Shown: positions 38,839-47,360, counted from the first letter of the stretch. The stretch: DNA of 64,000 nt from Sphingobacteriales bacterium (GCA_014763615.1 JACXVB010000007.1:1-64000), one strand, 5' to 3'. Notes: a model not told the origin generated them from the sequence alone. A program made the numbers and translations.

Positions 38839-39075
38839 ATGTCTGATATCGCTTCAAGAGTAAAAGCAATTATCGTTGAAAAACTAGGTGTAGACGAAGG
38901 TGAAGTAACACCAGAGGCTTCTTTCACTAACGATTTAGGTGCTGACTCATTAGACACCGTTGAATTGATCATGGAATTCGAAAAAGAATTCAACGTTGCT
39001 ATCCCAGACGATCAGGCTGAAACCATCAGTACTGTTGGTCAGGCTATCGCTTACTTGGAAAAAAACGTAAAGTAA
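38839..39075 (+). CDS. acpP: Acyl carrier protein
   Basis: A 78-residue acidic carrier protein for fatty-acid synthesis. The 4-prime-phosphopantetheine attachment serine is S37 in GADSLDT. Length and charge are normal. It is followed after 19 bases by fabF and then by rnc, a gene order known across bacteria. A promoter lies directly in front. Codon choice is more regular than in its neighbours, consistent with high expression. Confidence 0.97.
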   Translation: MSDIASRVKAIIVEKLGVDEGEVTPEASFTNDLGADSLDTVELIMEFEKEFNVAIPDDQAETISTVGQAIAYLEKNVK

Positions 39076-39094
39076 TTATTGCTTAATTGAATAA

Positions 39095-40348
39095 ATGGAG
39101 CTTAAAAGAGTTGTAGTTACAGGATTAGGTGCGCTTACTCCAATTGGCAACACTGTACCAGAATACTGGGATGGTTTGGTAAATGGAGTAAGTGGTGCTG
39201 CTCCTATAACCCGTTTTGATACAGAGAAATTCAAAACAAGGTTTGCTTGCGAAGTGAAAAATTTTATTGCAGAAAATCACTTAGATAGAAAAGAAGCTCG
39301 GAAATTAGATCCGTTTGTTCAATATGCTTTAGTTTCTACAGAAGAAGCTGTAAAAGATGCAGGCTTAGATTTTGAAAAATTAAACACTAACCGAATTGGC
39401 GTAATTTGGGGATCTGGAATTGGTGGTTTGAAAACTTTTTTAGACGAAATCATGGATTTTGCTAAAGGAGACGGAACGCCCAGATTAAATCCCTTCTTTA
39501 TCCCAAAAATGATTATTGATATTGCTCCAGGGCATATTTCTATGAAATACGGATTACGTGGTCCAAATTTTTCTTGTGTTTCTGCTTGCGCTTCTTCTAC
39601 CAACGCCCTGATTGATGCTTTCAATTACATCCGCTTAGGAAAAGCAGATATGTTTGTGAGTGGTGGCTCAGAAGCCATCTTAAATGAAGCAGGAATTGGA
39701 GGTTTCAACGCCATGCATGCGCTTTCTACTCGTAATGATGATCCTAGAACCGCTTCTCGTCCGTTTGATAAAGACCGTGATGGTTTTGTTCCTGGTGAAG
39801 GTGCAGGGACTATTATTTTAGAAGAGTTAGAACACGCAAAGGCTAGAGGGGCAAAAATTTATGCCGAATTAGCTGGCGGAGGTATGAGTGCCGATGCAAA
39901 CCACATTACCGCTCCCCATCCAGAAGGTTTGGGGGCTAAGTTAGTTATGCAATCTGCGCTAGATGATGCAGGTTTAACCACCGCTGATATTGATTATATC
40001 AACGTTCATGGCACCTCTACCCAGCTAGGAGATATCAGTGAGACAAGAGCCATCGGTCAGCTTTTTGGTGAAGATGCTTACAGATTAAACATCAGTTCTA
40101 CCAAATCTATGACCGGACATCTTTTAGGTGCAGCAGGAGCGATTGAATCTATTGCTTGTATTTTGGCCATTAAAAATGGAATTGTTCCCCCAACTATCAA
40201 TCACTTTACAGATGATCCGTCTCTTGATGCGAAATTGAATTTTACATTCAATAAAGCACAGAAGCGAGAAATTAAGGCGGCCTTAAGTAACACATTTGGA
40301 TTTGGTGGTCATAATGCTTCGGTGATCTTCAAGAAATTTGAGGAATAG
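39095..40348 (+). CDS. fabF: 3-oxoacyl-[acyl-carrier-protein] synthase II
   Basis: A 417-residue condensing enzyme that elongates acyl-ACP with malonyl-ACP. The catalytic triad is C165 (SACASSTNAL), H305 (NVHGTST) and H342 (KSMTGHLLGAAG). Length is normal and the start is clear from the 19-base spacing to acpP. It is the second gene of the acpP-fabF-rnc unit and works with the acyl carrier protein encoded just before it. Confidence 0.97.
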   Translation: MELKRVVVTGLGALTPIGNTVPEYWDGLVNGVSGAAPITRFDTEKFKTRFACEVKNFIAENHLDRKEARKLDPFVQYALVSTEEAVKDAGLDFEKLNTNRIGVIWGSGIGGLKTFLDEIMDFAKGDGTPRLNPFFIPKMIIDIAPGHISMKYGLRGPNFSCVSACASSTNALIDAFNYIRLGKADMFVSGGSEAILNEAGIGGFNAMHALSTRNDDPRTASRPFDKDRDGFVPGEGAGTIILEELEHAKARGAKIYAELAGGGMSADANHITAPHPEGLGAKLVMQSALDDAGLTTADIDYINVHGTSTQLGDISETRAIGQLFGEDAYRLNISSTKSMTGHLLGAAGAIESIACILAIKNGIVPPTINHFTDDPSLDAKLNFTFNKAQKREIKAALSNTFGFGGHNASVIFKKFEE

Positions 40349-40419
40349 CTAAAAACCATTTTTAACACCTGTTTTTCGGCATAAACGAAATTGGTTTGTG
40401 TTTATTGAATCTATTTTAG

Positions 40420-41148
40420 ATGCCATTATCAAAAATCTATAAGCTTCATTTATCTCCTGATCGTAAGTACGTAAAGGTCTTAAAGAATCTTTTAGGTTTC
40501 GTTCCTGGAAATTTATCACTCTACAAAATGGCTTTCAGGCACAAATCTGTTGCAATTGTCTTGAAAAATGGTGCAAAGAGTAGTAACGAGCGGTTAGAAT
40601 TTCTAGGTGATGCTGTTTTAGGTTCTGTTGTGGCAGAGATTCTTTTTAAAATTTATCCCTATAAAGAAGAAGGATTTCTGACTGAGATGCGCTCAAAAAT
40701 TGTGAGAAGAGCAAACCTCAATCAACTAGGAAAAAAATTAGGCTTTGATGAGTTAATTGAGTTCGATCCTAAGACAGTAAATATTACTTCTAAACAAAGC
40801 TCCTTGCTAGGAGACGCTTTTGAAGCTTTAATTGGTGCGATATATTTGGATAAAGGATATGATTTCACCAAAGAATTCCTCTCTCAAAGAATTATTAAGC
40901 CGCACATTGATATTCATACTTTAGAATTAACAGAAACCAACTTTAAAAGTAAACTCATCGAATGGTGCCAGCGCCATTCAAAAGATATTTCTTTTGAACT
41001 TATCCCTAATGAAGAAGGTGAAAACAACAAGCTTTTTACCATTCAAGTTTTAATTGATGGCGAAGCAATGGCTTCTGGAATTGATTACAGTAAGAAAAAT
41101 GCCGAGAAATTTGCAGCAGAAAAAACCTGCGATTTATTGGGGATTTAG
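40420..41148 (+). CDS. rnc: Ribonuclease III
   Basis: A 242-residue double-strand-specific ribonuclease. The RNase III signature is NERLEFLGDAVL (E60, D64), with the second acidic pair D132 and E135 in GDAFEALIGAIYLD. A double-stranded-RNA-binding domain fills about residues 170-240. It processes rRNA and decays structured RNA. The gene ends convergently with the next one; the two overlap by 15 bases at their 3-prime ends. Confidence 0.95.
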   Translation: MPLSKIYKLHLSPDRKYVKVLKNLLGFVPGNLSLYKMAFRHKSVAIVLKNGAKSSNERLEFLGDAVLGSVVAEILFKIYPYKEEGFLTEMRSKIVRRANLNQLGKKLGFDELIEFDPKTVNITSKQSSLLGDAFEALIGAIYLDKGYDFTKEFLSQRIIKPHIDIHTLELTETNFKSKLIEWCQRHSKDISFELIPNEEGENNKLFTIQVLIDGEAMASGIDYSKKNAEKFAAEKTCDLLGI

Positions 41149-41841
41149 TTTTTTGAGCTTTTTATATTTCGCGTAGCAATCCTTGATATACTTCATATCA
41201 TCATAAACATTCCTGTAAGTGACATTCTCTGGTTTTGGGCGATATAGATATTTGAATTCTGCCAAATCTTCATCTTTAATAGCCACAGTCTTTTTTATCA
41301 AAGTATCATTAAAGTGCTTATCAACCTCGCTTTCGGCATTTTCTCTGGCAATATAATTTCCAAACCTTCTGGCATTATTGGCATCTTTTCCTATAAGTTC
41401 ATTCAGTGCGGTCAATGGAGTAAAGATGTAAGCAAGCAATGTGGGTTTCCCATTAAAATAAACACCCTTGCTTCTGAAATCTTGAAGAATCTCTTTTTGT
41501 TGTTGCTGCTTACTTTTCTCTTTCACTACCACTTCTTTAAGCGACAAAGCTTCTGATAGATAAATTAAAAGATTTTGTTTTTTAGTAATTGGTAATTCGT
41601 ATTCTTGAAAGCCGTCTTTTTTAAATAATAAAGTATCCCCTAAGTTAGCTTCGATAGAAAAATTTCCCCAAACATCACTGATAGATTTAATTTTTGATAC
41701 TTTATTGGTTATGGTTACATTCGATAATCTTTGTGAAGTGCCCTTTTTAAAAACTAAACCTTTGAGCAGCGCAGTTTCTTGTGCAAATGCAGGAGAAATT
41801 GCTAAAAGTGTAATTAAAATAAAAAGTAGCCTTTTAAACAT
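41134..41841 (-). CDS. Exported carboxypeptidase-regulatory-like domain protein
   Basis: A 235-residue protein with a signal peptide (about 1-20). A single carboxypeptidase-regulatory-like beta-sandwich covers about 24-105 (GLVFKKGTSQRLSNVTITN, then VWGNFSIEANLGDTLLF). The remaining 130 residues are helical and charged, without a family I can name. It is probably periplasmic or on the outer membrane. It starts 32 bases from the divergent plsC-type gene, so the two share a short promoter region. Confidence 0.7.
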   Translation of the reverse strand: MFKRLLFILITLLAISPAFAQETALLKGLVFKKGTSQRLSNVTITNKVSKIKSISDVWGNFSIEANLGDTLLFKKDGFQEYELPITKKQNLLIYLSEALSLKEVVVKEKSKQQQQKEILQDFRSKGVYFNGKPTLLAYIFTPLTALNELIGKDANNARRFGNYIARENAESEVDKHFNDTLIKKTVAIKDEDLAEFKYLYRPKPENVTYRNVYDDMKYIKDCYAKYKKLKKLNPQ

Positions 41842-41873
41842 TTTTGAGCTTTTGTTAAAGGTGTTTAAAATTT

Positions 41874-42677
41874 ATGAATAAAGATGCCTTAAACCTTAGA
41901 ATGAAAACATTTTTAAGATTTTTTAACATTCTTTACCTCATTTGGGGATTTATCAGTTTTATTTTTTTTATGCTGCTGATGGTTCCTTTAGTGTTGCTTT
42001 CTTTCGTTGTATTTAATGGGAAACGAGCAACTGATGTTGCCTTTAAGTTTCTGAATATTTGGGGTTTTGGCTTTAATACTTTGATGGCTTATCGATACAA
42101 AGTTTTGAATGCCGCTGTTGTAGAAAAGAGACAGCCTTACATTTTTGTGGTGAATCACAGTTCTTATTTAGATGCAATTGCCATTGTTCGGGTAATTCCT
42201 AAATCATTTAAGCCTTTGGGTAAAATCGAGATGTGTAAAGTGCCCATCTTCGGATTGATTTATAAAAAGCTCGTGGTTTTGATAGATAGAAGCTCAAAAG
42301 AAAGCCGCGAACAAAGCGTGATTTTGTTAAAAGAGGAAATCAAAAAAGGGCAATCTATTTTGATTTTCCCCGAAGGAACCATGAATAAGACTTCAAAGCA
42401 TCTTACTGATTTCTACGATGGTGCTTTCAGAATCGCGATTGAAACGCAAACGCCAATTTTACCTTTAACCATCATCAACACTAAAGAGCTCATGCCAAGA
42501 GCTCATCCTTTACAAATCAAACCGGGATTAATTACTTGTGTTTTTTCTTCTCCTTTTGAGGTTGCGGGTTTAACTTTAGATGATTTACCTCAACTAAAAG
42601 CCAAAGTTTTTGCAGAAATGGAGGCACAATTGCAAGCTCATGAAGGATTGCCAAAACAATCCCTTTTAATTAGTTGA
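41874..42677 (+). CDS. 1-acyl-sn-glycerol-3-phosphate acyltransferase (PlsC type)
   Basis: A 267-residue membrane-associated acyltransferase for phospholipid synthesis. The HX4D motif is NHSSYLD (H95, D100), and the second motif FPEGTM lies at 165-170. One or two hydrophobic segments near the N-terminus (about 17-47) anchor it to the inner membrane. It is followed 12-18 bases later by the YicC gene, so they are probably co-transcribed. Related lysophospholipid acyltransferases cannot be excluded. Confidence 0.88.
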   Translation: MNKDALNLRMKTFLRFFNILYLIWGFISFIFFMLLMVPLVLLSFVVFNGKRATDVAFKFLNIWGFGFNTLMAYRYKVLNAAVVEKRQPYIFVVNHSSYLDAIAIVRVIPKSFKPLGKIEMCKVPIFGLIYKKLVVLIDRSSKESREQSVILLKEEIKKGQSILIFPEGTMNKTSKHLTDFYDGAFRIAIETQTPILPLTIINTKELMPRAHPLQIKPGLITCVFSSPFEVAGLTLDDLPQLKAKVFAEMEAQLQAHEGLPKQSLLIS

Positions 42678-42695
42678 TAAATTTTATCTTTGCAA

Positions 42696-43571
42696 ATGAT
42701 TAAATCCATGACCGGTTATGGCTCGGCAAGCAAAGATTTCGATAACGGAAAATACACCGTAGAACTCAAATCTCTAAACAGTAAGTTTCTTGAACTCAAC
42801 ATCAAGCTGCCTAAAGCATTTTCTGACAAAGAGTTTTTCTTGAGAAATGAATGTAGCAAGTTGTTAGAACGCGGAAAAATAATGCTTACCCTTACCGCTG
42901 AGACTACCGATTTAGCTGGAAAAGCTGCCTCCATCAATAAAGAATTATTGAAATTTTATCACCAAGAATTAAAATCAGTTGCGGATGATATAAATGCCGA
43001 TCAGCAACAATTAATGGCTCTGGCAGTTAATTTCCCAGAAGTAGTGAAATATGACGAACAAGCTGTTTCTGAAGAAGAATGGAAGTTGATGTTGGATACT
43101 TTCTATGTTGCCGTAAAAAATTTCCAAACTTTTAGAGCTGATGAAGGAAGCGTTTTAGAGAAGGATTTAATATCAAGAATACAAAGTATTCTTGATTTCT
43201 TAAGTTTAGTAGAAAGAGATGAACCTAATCGTGTTCCGGCGATCAAAGAAAAGTTAAATACCATGTTGGCTGATGCCGTTGGTAAAGAAAATATCGATCA
43301 AAACCGTTTAGAGCAAGAGCTGATTTATTATATCGATAAATTAGACATCACAGAGGAAAAAGTAAGGCTCAAAAGTCATTGTGATTACTTTATCGAAACT
43401 TTAAAGGATAAAGATGCTAATGGCAAGAAACTGGGTTTTATCTCCCAAGAAATTGGAAGAGAAATAAACACCATGGGCTCAAAAGCTAATGATGCAAACA
43501 TCCAACGTTATGTAGTTGGGATGAAAGAAGAGTTAGAAAAAATTAAAGAACAGTTGTTAAACGTATTATAA
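42696..43571 (+). CDS. YicC/YloC family endoribonuclease
   Basis: A 291-residue protein from ATG 42696; an ATG two codons earlier (42690) is the alternative. The N-terminus SMTGYGSASKDF is the hallmark of the YicC/YloC family, and the C-terminal domain block REINTMGSKANDANIQRYVVGMKEELEKIKEQLLNV matches DUF1732. Members are ring-forming endoribonucleases that help degrade small RNAs. The usual partner gmk follows, here separated by a 14-bp tandem array. Confidence 0.93.
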   Translation: MIKSMTGYGSASKDFDNGKYTVELKSLNSKFLELNIKLPKAFSDKEFFLRNECSKLLERGKIMLTLTAETTDLAGKAASINKELLKFYHQELKSVADDINADQQQLMALAVNFPEVVKYDEQAVSEEEWKLMLDTFYVAVKNFQTFRADEGSVLEKDLISRIQSILDFLSLVERDEPNRVPAIKEKLNTMLADAVGKENIDQNRLEQELIYYIDKLDITEEKVRLKSHCDYFIETLKDKDANGKKLGFISQEIGREINTMGSKANDANIQRYVVGMKEELEKIKEQLLNVL

Positions 43572-43572
43572 A

Positions 43573-43637
43573 GCTTAAGGCAAAAGGCTTAAGGCAAAAA
43601 GCTTTAAGCGTTCGGCTTTAAGCATTTAGCTTAAAAA
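43573..43637 (+). repeat. Five degenerate 14-bp tandem units ending at the gmk start codon
   Basis: Units begin with GCTT at 43573, 43587, 43601, 43615 and 43629, so the period is exactly 14. The first two share GCTTAAGGCAAAA, the next two share GCTTTAAGC, and the last runs into the gmk ATG at 43638. It lies in the only gap between yicC and gmk, in the likely ribosome-binding region. Array length or structure could influence gmk translation. Confidence 0.8.
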
Positions 43638-44213
43638 ATGAAACAAGGTAAACTCATTATTTTTTCTGCTCCGTCTGGTGCGGGTAAAACCACAATTGTT
43701 CATCATCTTTTAAGCAAATTTCCTGATAAGATTGCATTTTCTATCTCGGCAACTACTAGACCATCAAGAGGCGATGAGCAGCATAAAAAAGATTATTACT
43801 TTATTTCAAAGGAAGAGTTTTTGCATAAAGTTGCAAAACATGAATTTGTAGAGTTTGAGGAAGTATATTCTGGTACTTTTTACGGAACATTAAAAAGTGA
43901 GATTCAAAGAATTTGGGACGAAGGTAAATCTGTGATTTTTGATTTAGATGTTCAAGGTGGTCTCCGTCTGAAAAAGAAATATGGAGATGATGCTTTAGCT
44001 ATTTTTGTGCAGCCTCCTTCTTTAGCAATTTTGATAGAAAGACTTACTGGAAGAGGCACCGATTCTCCCGATAAATTGAAAGAAAGAATCAGAAAGGCAA
44101 AAAAAGAACTCACCTACGCTCCAAAATTTGATGTGATTTTAGAAAATCATCAATTAGATAAAGCTTGTGCAGATGCAGAGCAATTATTGCTTGATTTCAT
44201 CAATAAAATTTAA
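43638..44213 (+). CDS. gmk: Guanylate kinase
   Basis: A 191-residue kinase that phosphorylates GMP to GDP with ATP. The P-loop is APSGAGKT (11-18). The GMP-binding region (STTRPSRGDEQHKKDYYFIS, with the later EEVYSGTFYGT block) is complete, and length is normal. It follows yicC, the usual order, and overlaps nothing; nadD begins immediately after its stop. The 66 bases in front are occupied by the tandem array. Confidence 0.95.
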   Translation: MKQGKLIIFSAPSGAGKTTIVHHLLSKFPDKIAFSISATTRPSRGDEQHKKDYYFISKEEFLHKVAKHEFVEFEEVYSGTFYGTLKSEIQRIWDEGKSVIFDLDVQGGLRLKKKYGDDALAIFVQPPSLAILIERLTGRGTDSPDKLKERIRKAKKELTYAPKFDVILENHQLDKACADAEQLLLDFINKI

Positions 44214-44792
44214 ATGAAATTGAAAATAGGTTTATTTTTTGGGTCTTATAATCCTATCCATACCGGGCATTTAATTATCGCAAATTTTATGGCCAACCAT
44301 ACCGCTTTAGATAAAGTTTGGTTAGTGGTTTCGCCTCATAATCCACTCAAAGAGAAAAGAGATCTAATTCAGGTTTATGATAGATTAGAGATGGTGAAAT
44401 TAGCCATCGAAGATGCAGAGAACATTGCGGCAAGTGATGTAGAGTTTAAACTTCCACAACCTTCTTATACCATTGATACACTTACCTTTTTGCATGAGCA
44501 ATATCCTGAGGCTGAATTCGTACTCATTATGGGTTCTGATAATTTAAAATCCTTAAAAAAATGGAAGAATTATGAACTCATTTTAAGAGATTATCATATT
44601 TACGTGTACCCTCGTCCGGGTTTTATAGTTGATGAATTTCAAAATCACCCATCAATTACCCTCACAAAAACGCCTTTAATGGAATTGTCCTCAACTTTTA
44701 TCAGAAAGGCGATTGCTGATGGTAAAGATGTAAAATTCTTTTTACCCGATAAGGTAATTGAGTTTATTGAGAACAAAAGCCTTTATAAATGA
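44214..44792 (+). CDS. nadD: Nicotinate-nucleotide adenylyltransferase
   Basis: A 192-residue nucleotidyltransferase that makes nicotinate adenine dinucleotide in NAD synthesis. The nucleotide-binding motif GSYNPIHTGH is at residues 10-19. The C-terminal ISSTxxR-type signature is present as LSSTFIRKAI. The ATG directly follows the gmk stop, so the genes are translated from one message. Length is normal. Confidence 0.94.
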   Translation: MKLKIGLFFGSYNPIHTGHLIIANFMANHTALDKVWLVVSPHNPLKEKRDLIQVYDRLEMVKLAIEDAENIAASDVEFKLPQPSYTIDTLTFLHEQYPEAEFVLIMGSDNLKSLKKWKNYELILRDYHIYVYPRPGFIVDEFQNHPSITLTKTPLMELSSTFIRKAIADGKDVKFFLPDKVIEFIENKSLYK

Positions 44793-44806
44793 GTTAATTT
44801 TGAGCT

Positions 44807-45415
44807 ATGAATGAAAAAACCATGTTTAAGCTACAGTTACCAACAGACCCATTTTGGGTGAAGAATGTGGTAGAAAGTAATATTGAAGAAATATTAATAG
44901 ATCATGCTTATTGCGAGCAGAAAGCAGCTACCAATGCCATCACTTTAATTATACAGAACCCAAACATTTCTGAATTAGTGCAAGAGATGGCAGAGTTGGT
45001 AAAAGAAGAAATGGATCATTTTAAGCGAGTTCATGATATCATTTTGCAAAGAGGTTACGTATTGGGTTTAGAGCGTAAAGATAATTATGTGAATGAGCTG
45101 ATTAAATTCTTGAAACGTGGAGGAGGCGAAGCCAAAAGAACAGAAAGTATGGTAGATAGATTACTCTTAGCAGCGATGATAGAAGCCAGAAGTTGCGAGC
45201 GCTTTAAAGTACTTTCTGAATATGTTAAAGATAAAGAATTGGCAGAATTTTATCATGAGTTGATGATTTCAGAAGCTAATCATTACACTTTGTTTATTGG
45301 TTTAGCTAGAAAATACGGAGTTGGAATTGATGTAGAAAAGCGTTGGCAAGAGTGGTTAACTTATGAAGGTGAAGTAATTAAAAATTACGGAAAAGCAGAA
45401 ACGATACATGGATAA
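44807..45415 (+). CDS. miaE: tRNA-(ms2io6A37)-hydroxylase
   Basis: A 202-residue ferritin-like diiron enzyme that hydroxylates the isopentenyl group at tRNA position 37. The four-helix bundle with carboxylate and histidine ligands is visible in segments LIDHAYCEQKAA, KEEMDHFKRVHDI, EARSCERFKVL and SEANHYTLFI. It closes the yicC-gmk-nadD run. The putative prophage end lies just past its stop codon. A phage insertion within the last few codons cannot be excluded, but the C-terminus looks of normal length. Confidence 0.88.
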   Translation: MNEKTMFKLQLPTDPFWVKNVVESNIEEILIDHAYCEQKAATNAITLIIQNPNISELVQEMAELVKEEMDHFKRVHDIILQRGYVLGLERKDNYVNELIKFLKRGGGEAKRTESMVDRLLLAAMIEARSCERFKVLSEYVKDKELAEFYHELMISEANHYTLFIGLARKYGVGIDVEKRWQEWLTYEGEVIKNYGKAETIHG

Positions 45416-45450
45416 TAAACCAGATAAGTCTAAGTATAAGTTATAATCGG

Positions 45451-45488
45451 CGTTTCAAAAGGTCAAATTTAACATTTCAAAACGTCAA
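45451..45488 (+). repeat. Two 14-bp direct repeats at the prophage end, candidate transposase sites
   Basis: TTTCAAAAGGTCAA (45453-45466) and TTTCAAAACGTCAA (45475-45488) differ at one base and start 22 bases apart. Mu transposase sites are also about 22 bases long, with two in direct repeat near the right end. The copies lie between miaE and the first phage gene. No terminal TG is visible in 45416-45475, so the exact terminus is not fixed. Confidence 0.5.
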
Positions 45489-45503
45489 TAATTAAAACAA
45501 ATT

Positions 45504-46307
45504 TCACATTATAAAATAGTTTGCTGTAAGCACTTCTACCTTCCTTTTTATCTTACCAGATTTAGCATTAACAGTCACTTTCTGATCTACTGTCCAGGTA
45601 TGCCAGCCGTTTTTCTGCGTATATTCATGAAGCAGATCAGAAGGATAGGAGCTTAATAAAAACTTTCCTTTAATGTTACAAAGCGTTTTAAGTAAGTTTT
45701 CAAAATCTTCTTTACTATAACCATCATAATGGCCGCAATCACTGTTAAAATACGGCGGGTCGCAATAAAAAAAGCTATTTTCTGTATCCCTGCTTTTGAT
45801 GATATAAATCGCATCTGCGTATTCTATCTGCGTGGTTTGAAGTCTAATTGCTAAATCAGAAGCAAAATCTTCCCTTCTGTTATGAATTTTCAAGCTGGTA
45901 GAATTTTTCTTTATATCAAACCCCCAACTATTATCCAACTGGCTGCTAAAACTTTGACAAGCTAAAACCCAAACGGCCCAAGCTCGCTCTATCTCGTCAA
46001 ATAAATGAGGTTTATTGTAAATCACAAAAGCATCATCATGCTGCGCTCTACTATGTAGAGTAACATCTATTTTAGCTTTAAGCAGGTGAAACTTGTTTTT
46101 GCATACTTTGTAGAAATTTACCAACTCAGAGTTTGTATCATTAATTACCTCTACATTGCTTTTTTCTTTGGCAAAATAAACCGCAGCACCACCTATAAAT
46201 GGTTCGCAGTATAAACTGTGTTCTGGTATTAAACTCACTATTTTACCAGCTAATTTTTGCTTTCCTCCGTAGTAACTAAGCGGAGTTCTTAATTTTGATT
46301 GTCCCAT
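45504..46307 (-). CDS. DNA adenine methyltransferase (Dam/N6 type)
   Basis: A 267-residue N6-adenine methyltransferase. The AdoMet motif is EPFIGGAAVYF (35-45) and the catalytic motif is DPPY (183-186) in FFYCDPPYFNSD. The N-terminal RTPLSYYGGKQKL segment matches the Dam family. It is the terminal gene at the presumed right end of a Mu-like phage, the place where Mu carries mom, so it may protect phage DNA from restriction. Sequence specificity is not deducible. A 190-base region with a strong hairpin separates it from the tail-fibre gene. Confidence 0.9.
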   Translation of the reverse strand: MGQSKLRTPLSYYGGKQKLAGKIVSLIPEHSLYCEPFIGGAAVYFAKEKSNVEVINDTNSELVNFYKVCKNKFHLLKAKIDVTLHSRAQHDDAFVIYNKPHLFDEIERAWAVWVLACQSFSSQLDNSWGFDIKKNSTSLKIHNRREDFASDLAIRLQTTQIEYADAIYIIKSRDTENSFFYCDPPYFNSDCGHYDGYSKEDFENLLKTLCNIKGKFLLSSYPSDLLHEYTQKNGWHTWTVDQKVTVNAKSGKIKRKVEVLTANYFIM

Positions 46308-46333
46308 CTATTTAAATTTTATAATTTTATCGC

Positions 46334-46436
46334 TCTCAGGCATTAATAAAAAAAGGTACCTACATACCGAAATATCAAAGGCTTTAGCCCTTGGCTTGGT
46401 ATGTAGGTACCTTTATTGTTTTCGGTGAGCCTGAGA
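46334..46436 (-). terminator. Long nested hairpin with T-run between fibre and methylase genes
   Basis: The inner arms AAAGGTACCTACATACC (46352-46368) and GGTATGTAGGTACCTTT (46398-46414) are a perfect 17-bp inverted repeat. On the minus strand the second arm is followed by a run of Ts, as in an intrinsic terminator. Outer arms TCTCAGGC (46334-46341) and GCCTGAGA (46429-46436) extend the symmetry. The 29-base loop holds a further short stem. It ends the tail operon and could also attenuate or regulate the methylase gene. Confidence 0.75.
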
Positions 46437-46455
46437 AACCACCGGAAACAAAGTC

Positions 46456-46473
46456 AAGGGTTTTTAAACCCTT
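46456..46473 (-). other. Small perfect inverted repeat after the tail-fibre gene
   Basis: AAGGGTTT and AAACCCTT lie two bases apart, 24 bases past the fibre-gene stop on the minus strand. There is no T-run behind it, so it is at most a weak terminator or an mRNA end-protecting hairpin. Confidence 0.4.
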
Positions 46474-46496
46474 ATTAAACTTTAATTAAATCGCAT

Positions 46497-47357
46497 TTAA
46501 ACGATCTTTATAATGCTATACACAGCTAAGAATGGTTGTCTATTTTCATGCGGTTGATCACCACCTGTATTCTCTGTATTTTTAGAAATTTCGCCTTGGC
46601 TTGCTCCATTTACATAACCACTAGTTGTACCAGAGCCTTGTGTTTGAACTTTTTTGAAAGCATGATTATGCGCAGGCATTTCCGCAATTGTTAATTTATG
46701 CTTGGTTTCACCACCAATTTGCCCATTAGTATAGTCATATTCAACGCCATTATCGATTATACTACCTACCGTTATTCTTACTCTACCTTGGCCGTTTGGT
46801 GTTGCATTATTGCCATTTAATAAAGCCCATCCGCTAAACCTTGGTGTCGATCCTAAACCTGAAGCATCAAAATTATCTAAGAAAGTGCCGTCAAAATCGT
46901 AAACGTCTTTGATTTCACCCTTAAAAGCAGATGCGAAAACTCGGTCATCAATGTAATTGGAAAAATTGTATAAAGTGGTTTTAATCGCAATTTGGGCAGC
47001 TGTTGTTTTAGTGCCAATAATTACAAAAACCTCACTATACACATCTTTTACACTACCATCACCAAAAGTTTTAGGGCTGCTGGTTGTGGCCACGTCTTTT
47101 ACAAAAGTTTTTGTGCCATCAATGGCAATGTTAGAAGCCCCAGAAAATCGGCAAATTTCGCCACTACAATAAACTAAGCCTTCAGCTATATTAACAGTGC
47201 CATTTCCATTATCGGTTACTTCACAGCCCTTTAAAACCATATCTACGCTTAAAGCCCCGAATTGAGATTCTACAGCTGTATATAACTCGTTTTGTAACGC
47301 TAATAAATAATCCTGCTGACGTGGATACCCCCCCTGTAATTCTCTTAATTTTTTCAT
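46497..47357 (-). CDS. Tail fibre protein with phage collar-type C-terminal domain
   Basis: A 286-residue structural protein. The C-terminal block KLTIAEMPAHNHAF, then GDQPHENRQPFLAVYSIIKI, is the signature of the phage tail-collar domain found at receptor-binding fibre tips; the HNH-like residues usually hold metal in the trimer. The N-terminal 60 residues (QGGYPRQQDYLLALQNEL) resemble the baseplate-attachment part of Bacteroidota fibres. It is the last gene of the tail operon. Host specificity cannot be read off. Confidence 0.8.
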   Translation of the reverse strand: MKKLRELQGGYPRQQDYLLALQNELYTAVESQFGALSVDMVLKGCEVTDNGNGTVNIAEGLVYCSGEICRFSGASNIAIDGTKTFVKDVATTSSPKTFGDGSVKDVYSEVFVIIGTKTTAAQIAIKTTLYNFSNYIDDRVFASAFKGEIKDVYDFDGTFLDNFDASGLGSTPRFSGWALLNGNNATPNGQGRVRITVGSIIDNGVEYDYTNGQIGGETKHKLTIAEMPAHNHAFKKVQTQGSGTTSGYVNGASQGEISKNTENTGGDQPHENRQPFLAVYSIIKIV

Positions 47358-47360
47358 ATT

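Noticed and set aside
43573-43637. CRISPR array at the gmk leader
   Set aside because: Units are 14 bases with no unique spacers and no cas genes nearby; it is a plain tandem repeat.
45416-45503. Integrase-type attachment site next to miaE
   Set aside because: No tRNA or integrase is present, and the gene set is Mu-like, so transposition is more likely than site-specific integration.
46334-46436. Miniature transposable element between fibre and methylase genes
   Set aside because: The inverted arms are there, but I see no target duplication and the T-run fits a terminator better; kept as a terminator with a question.
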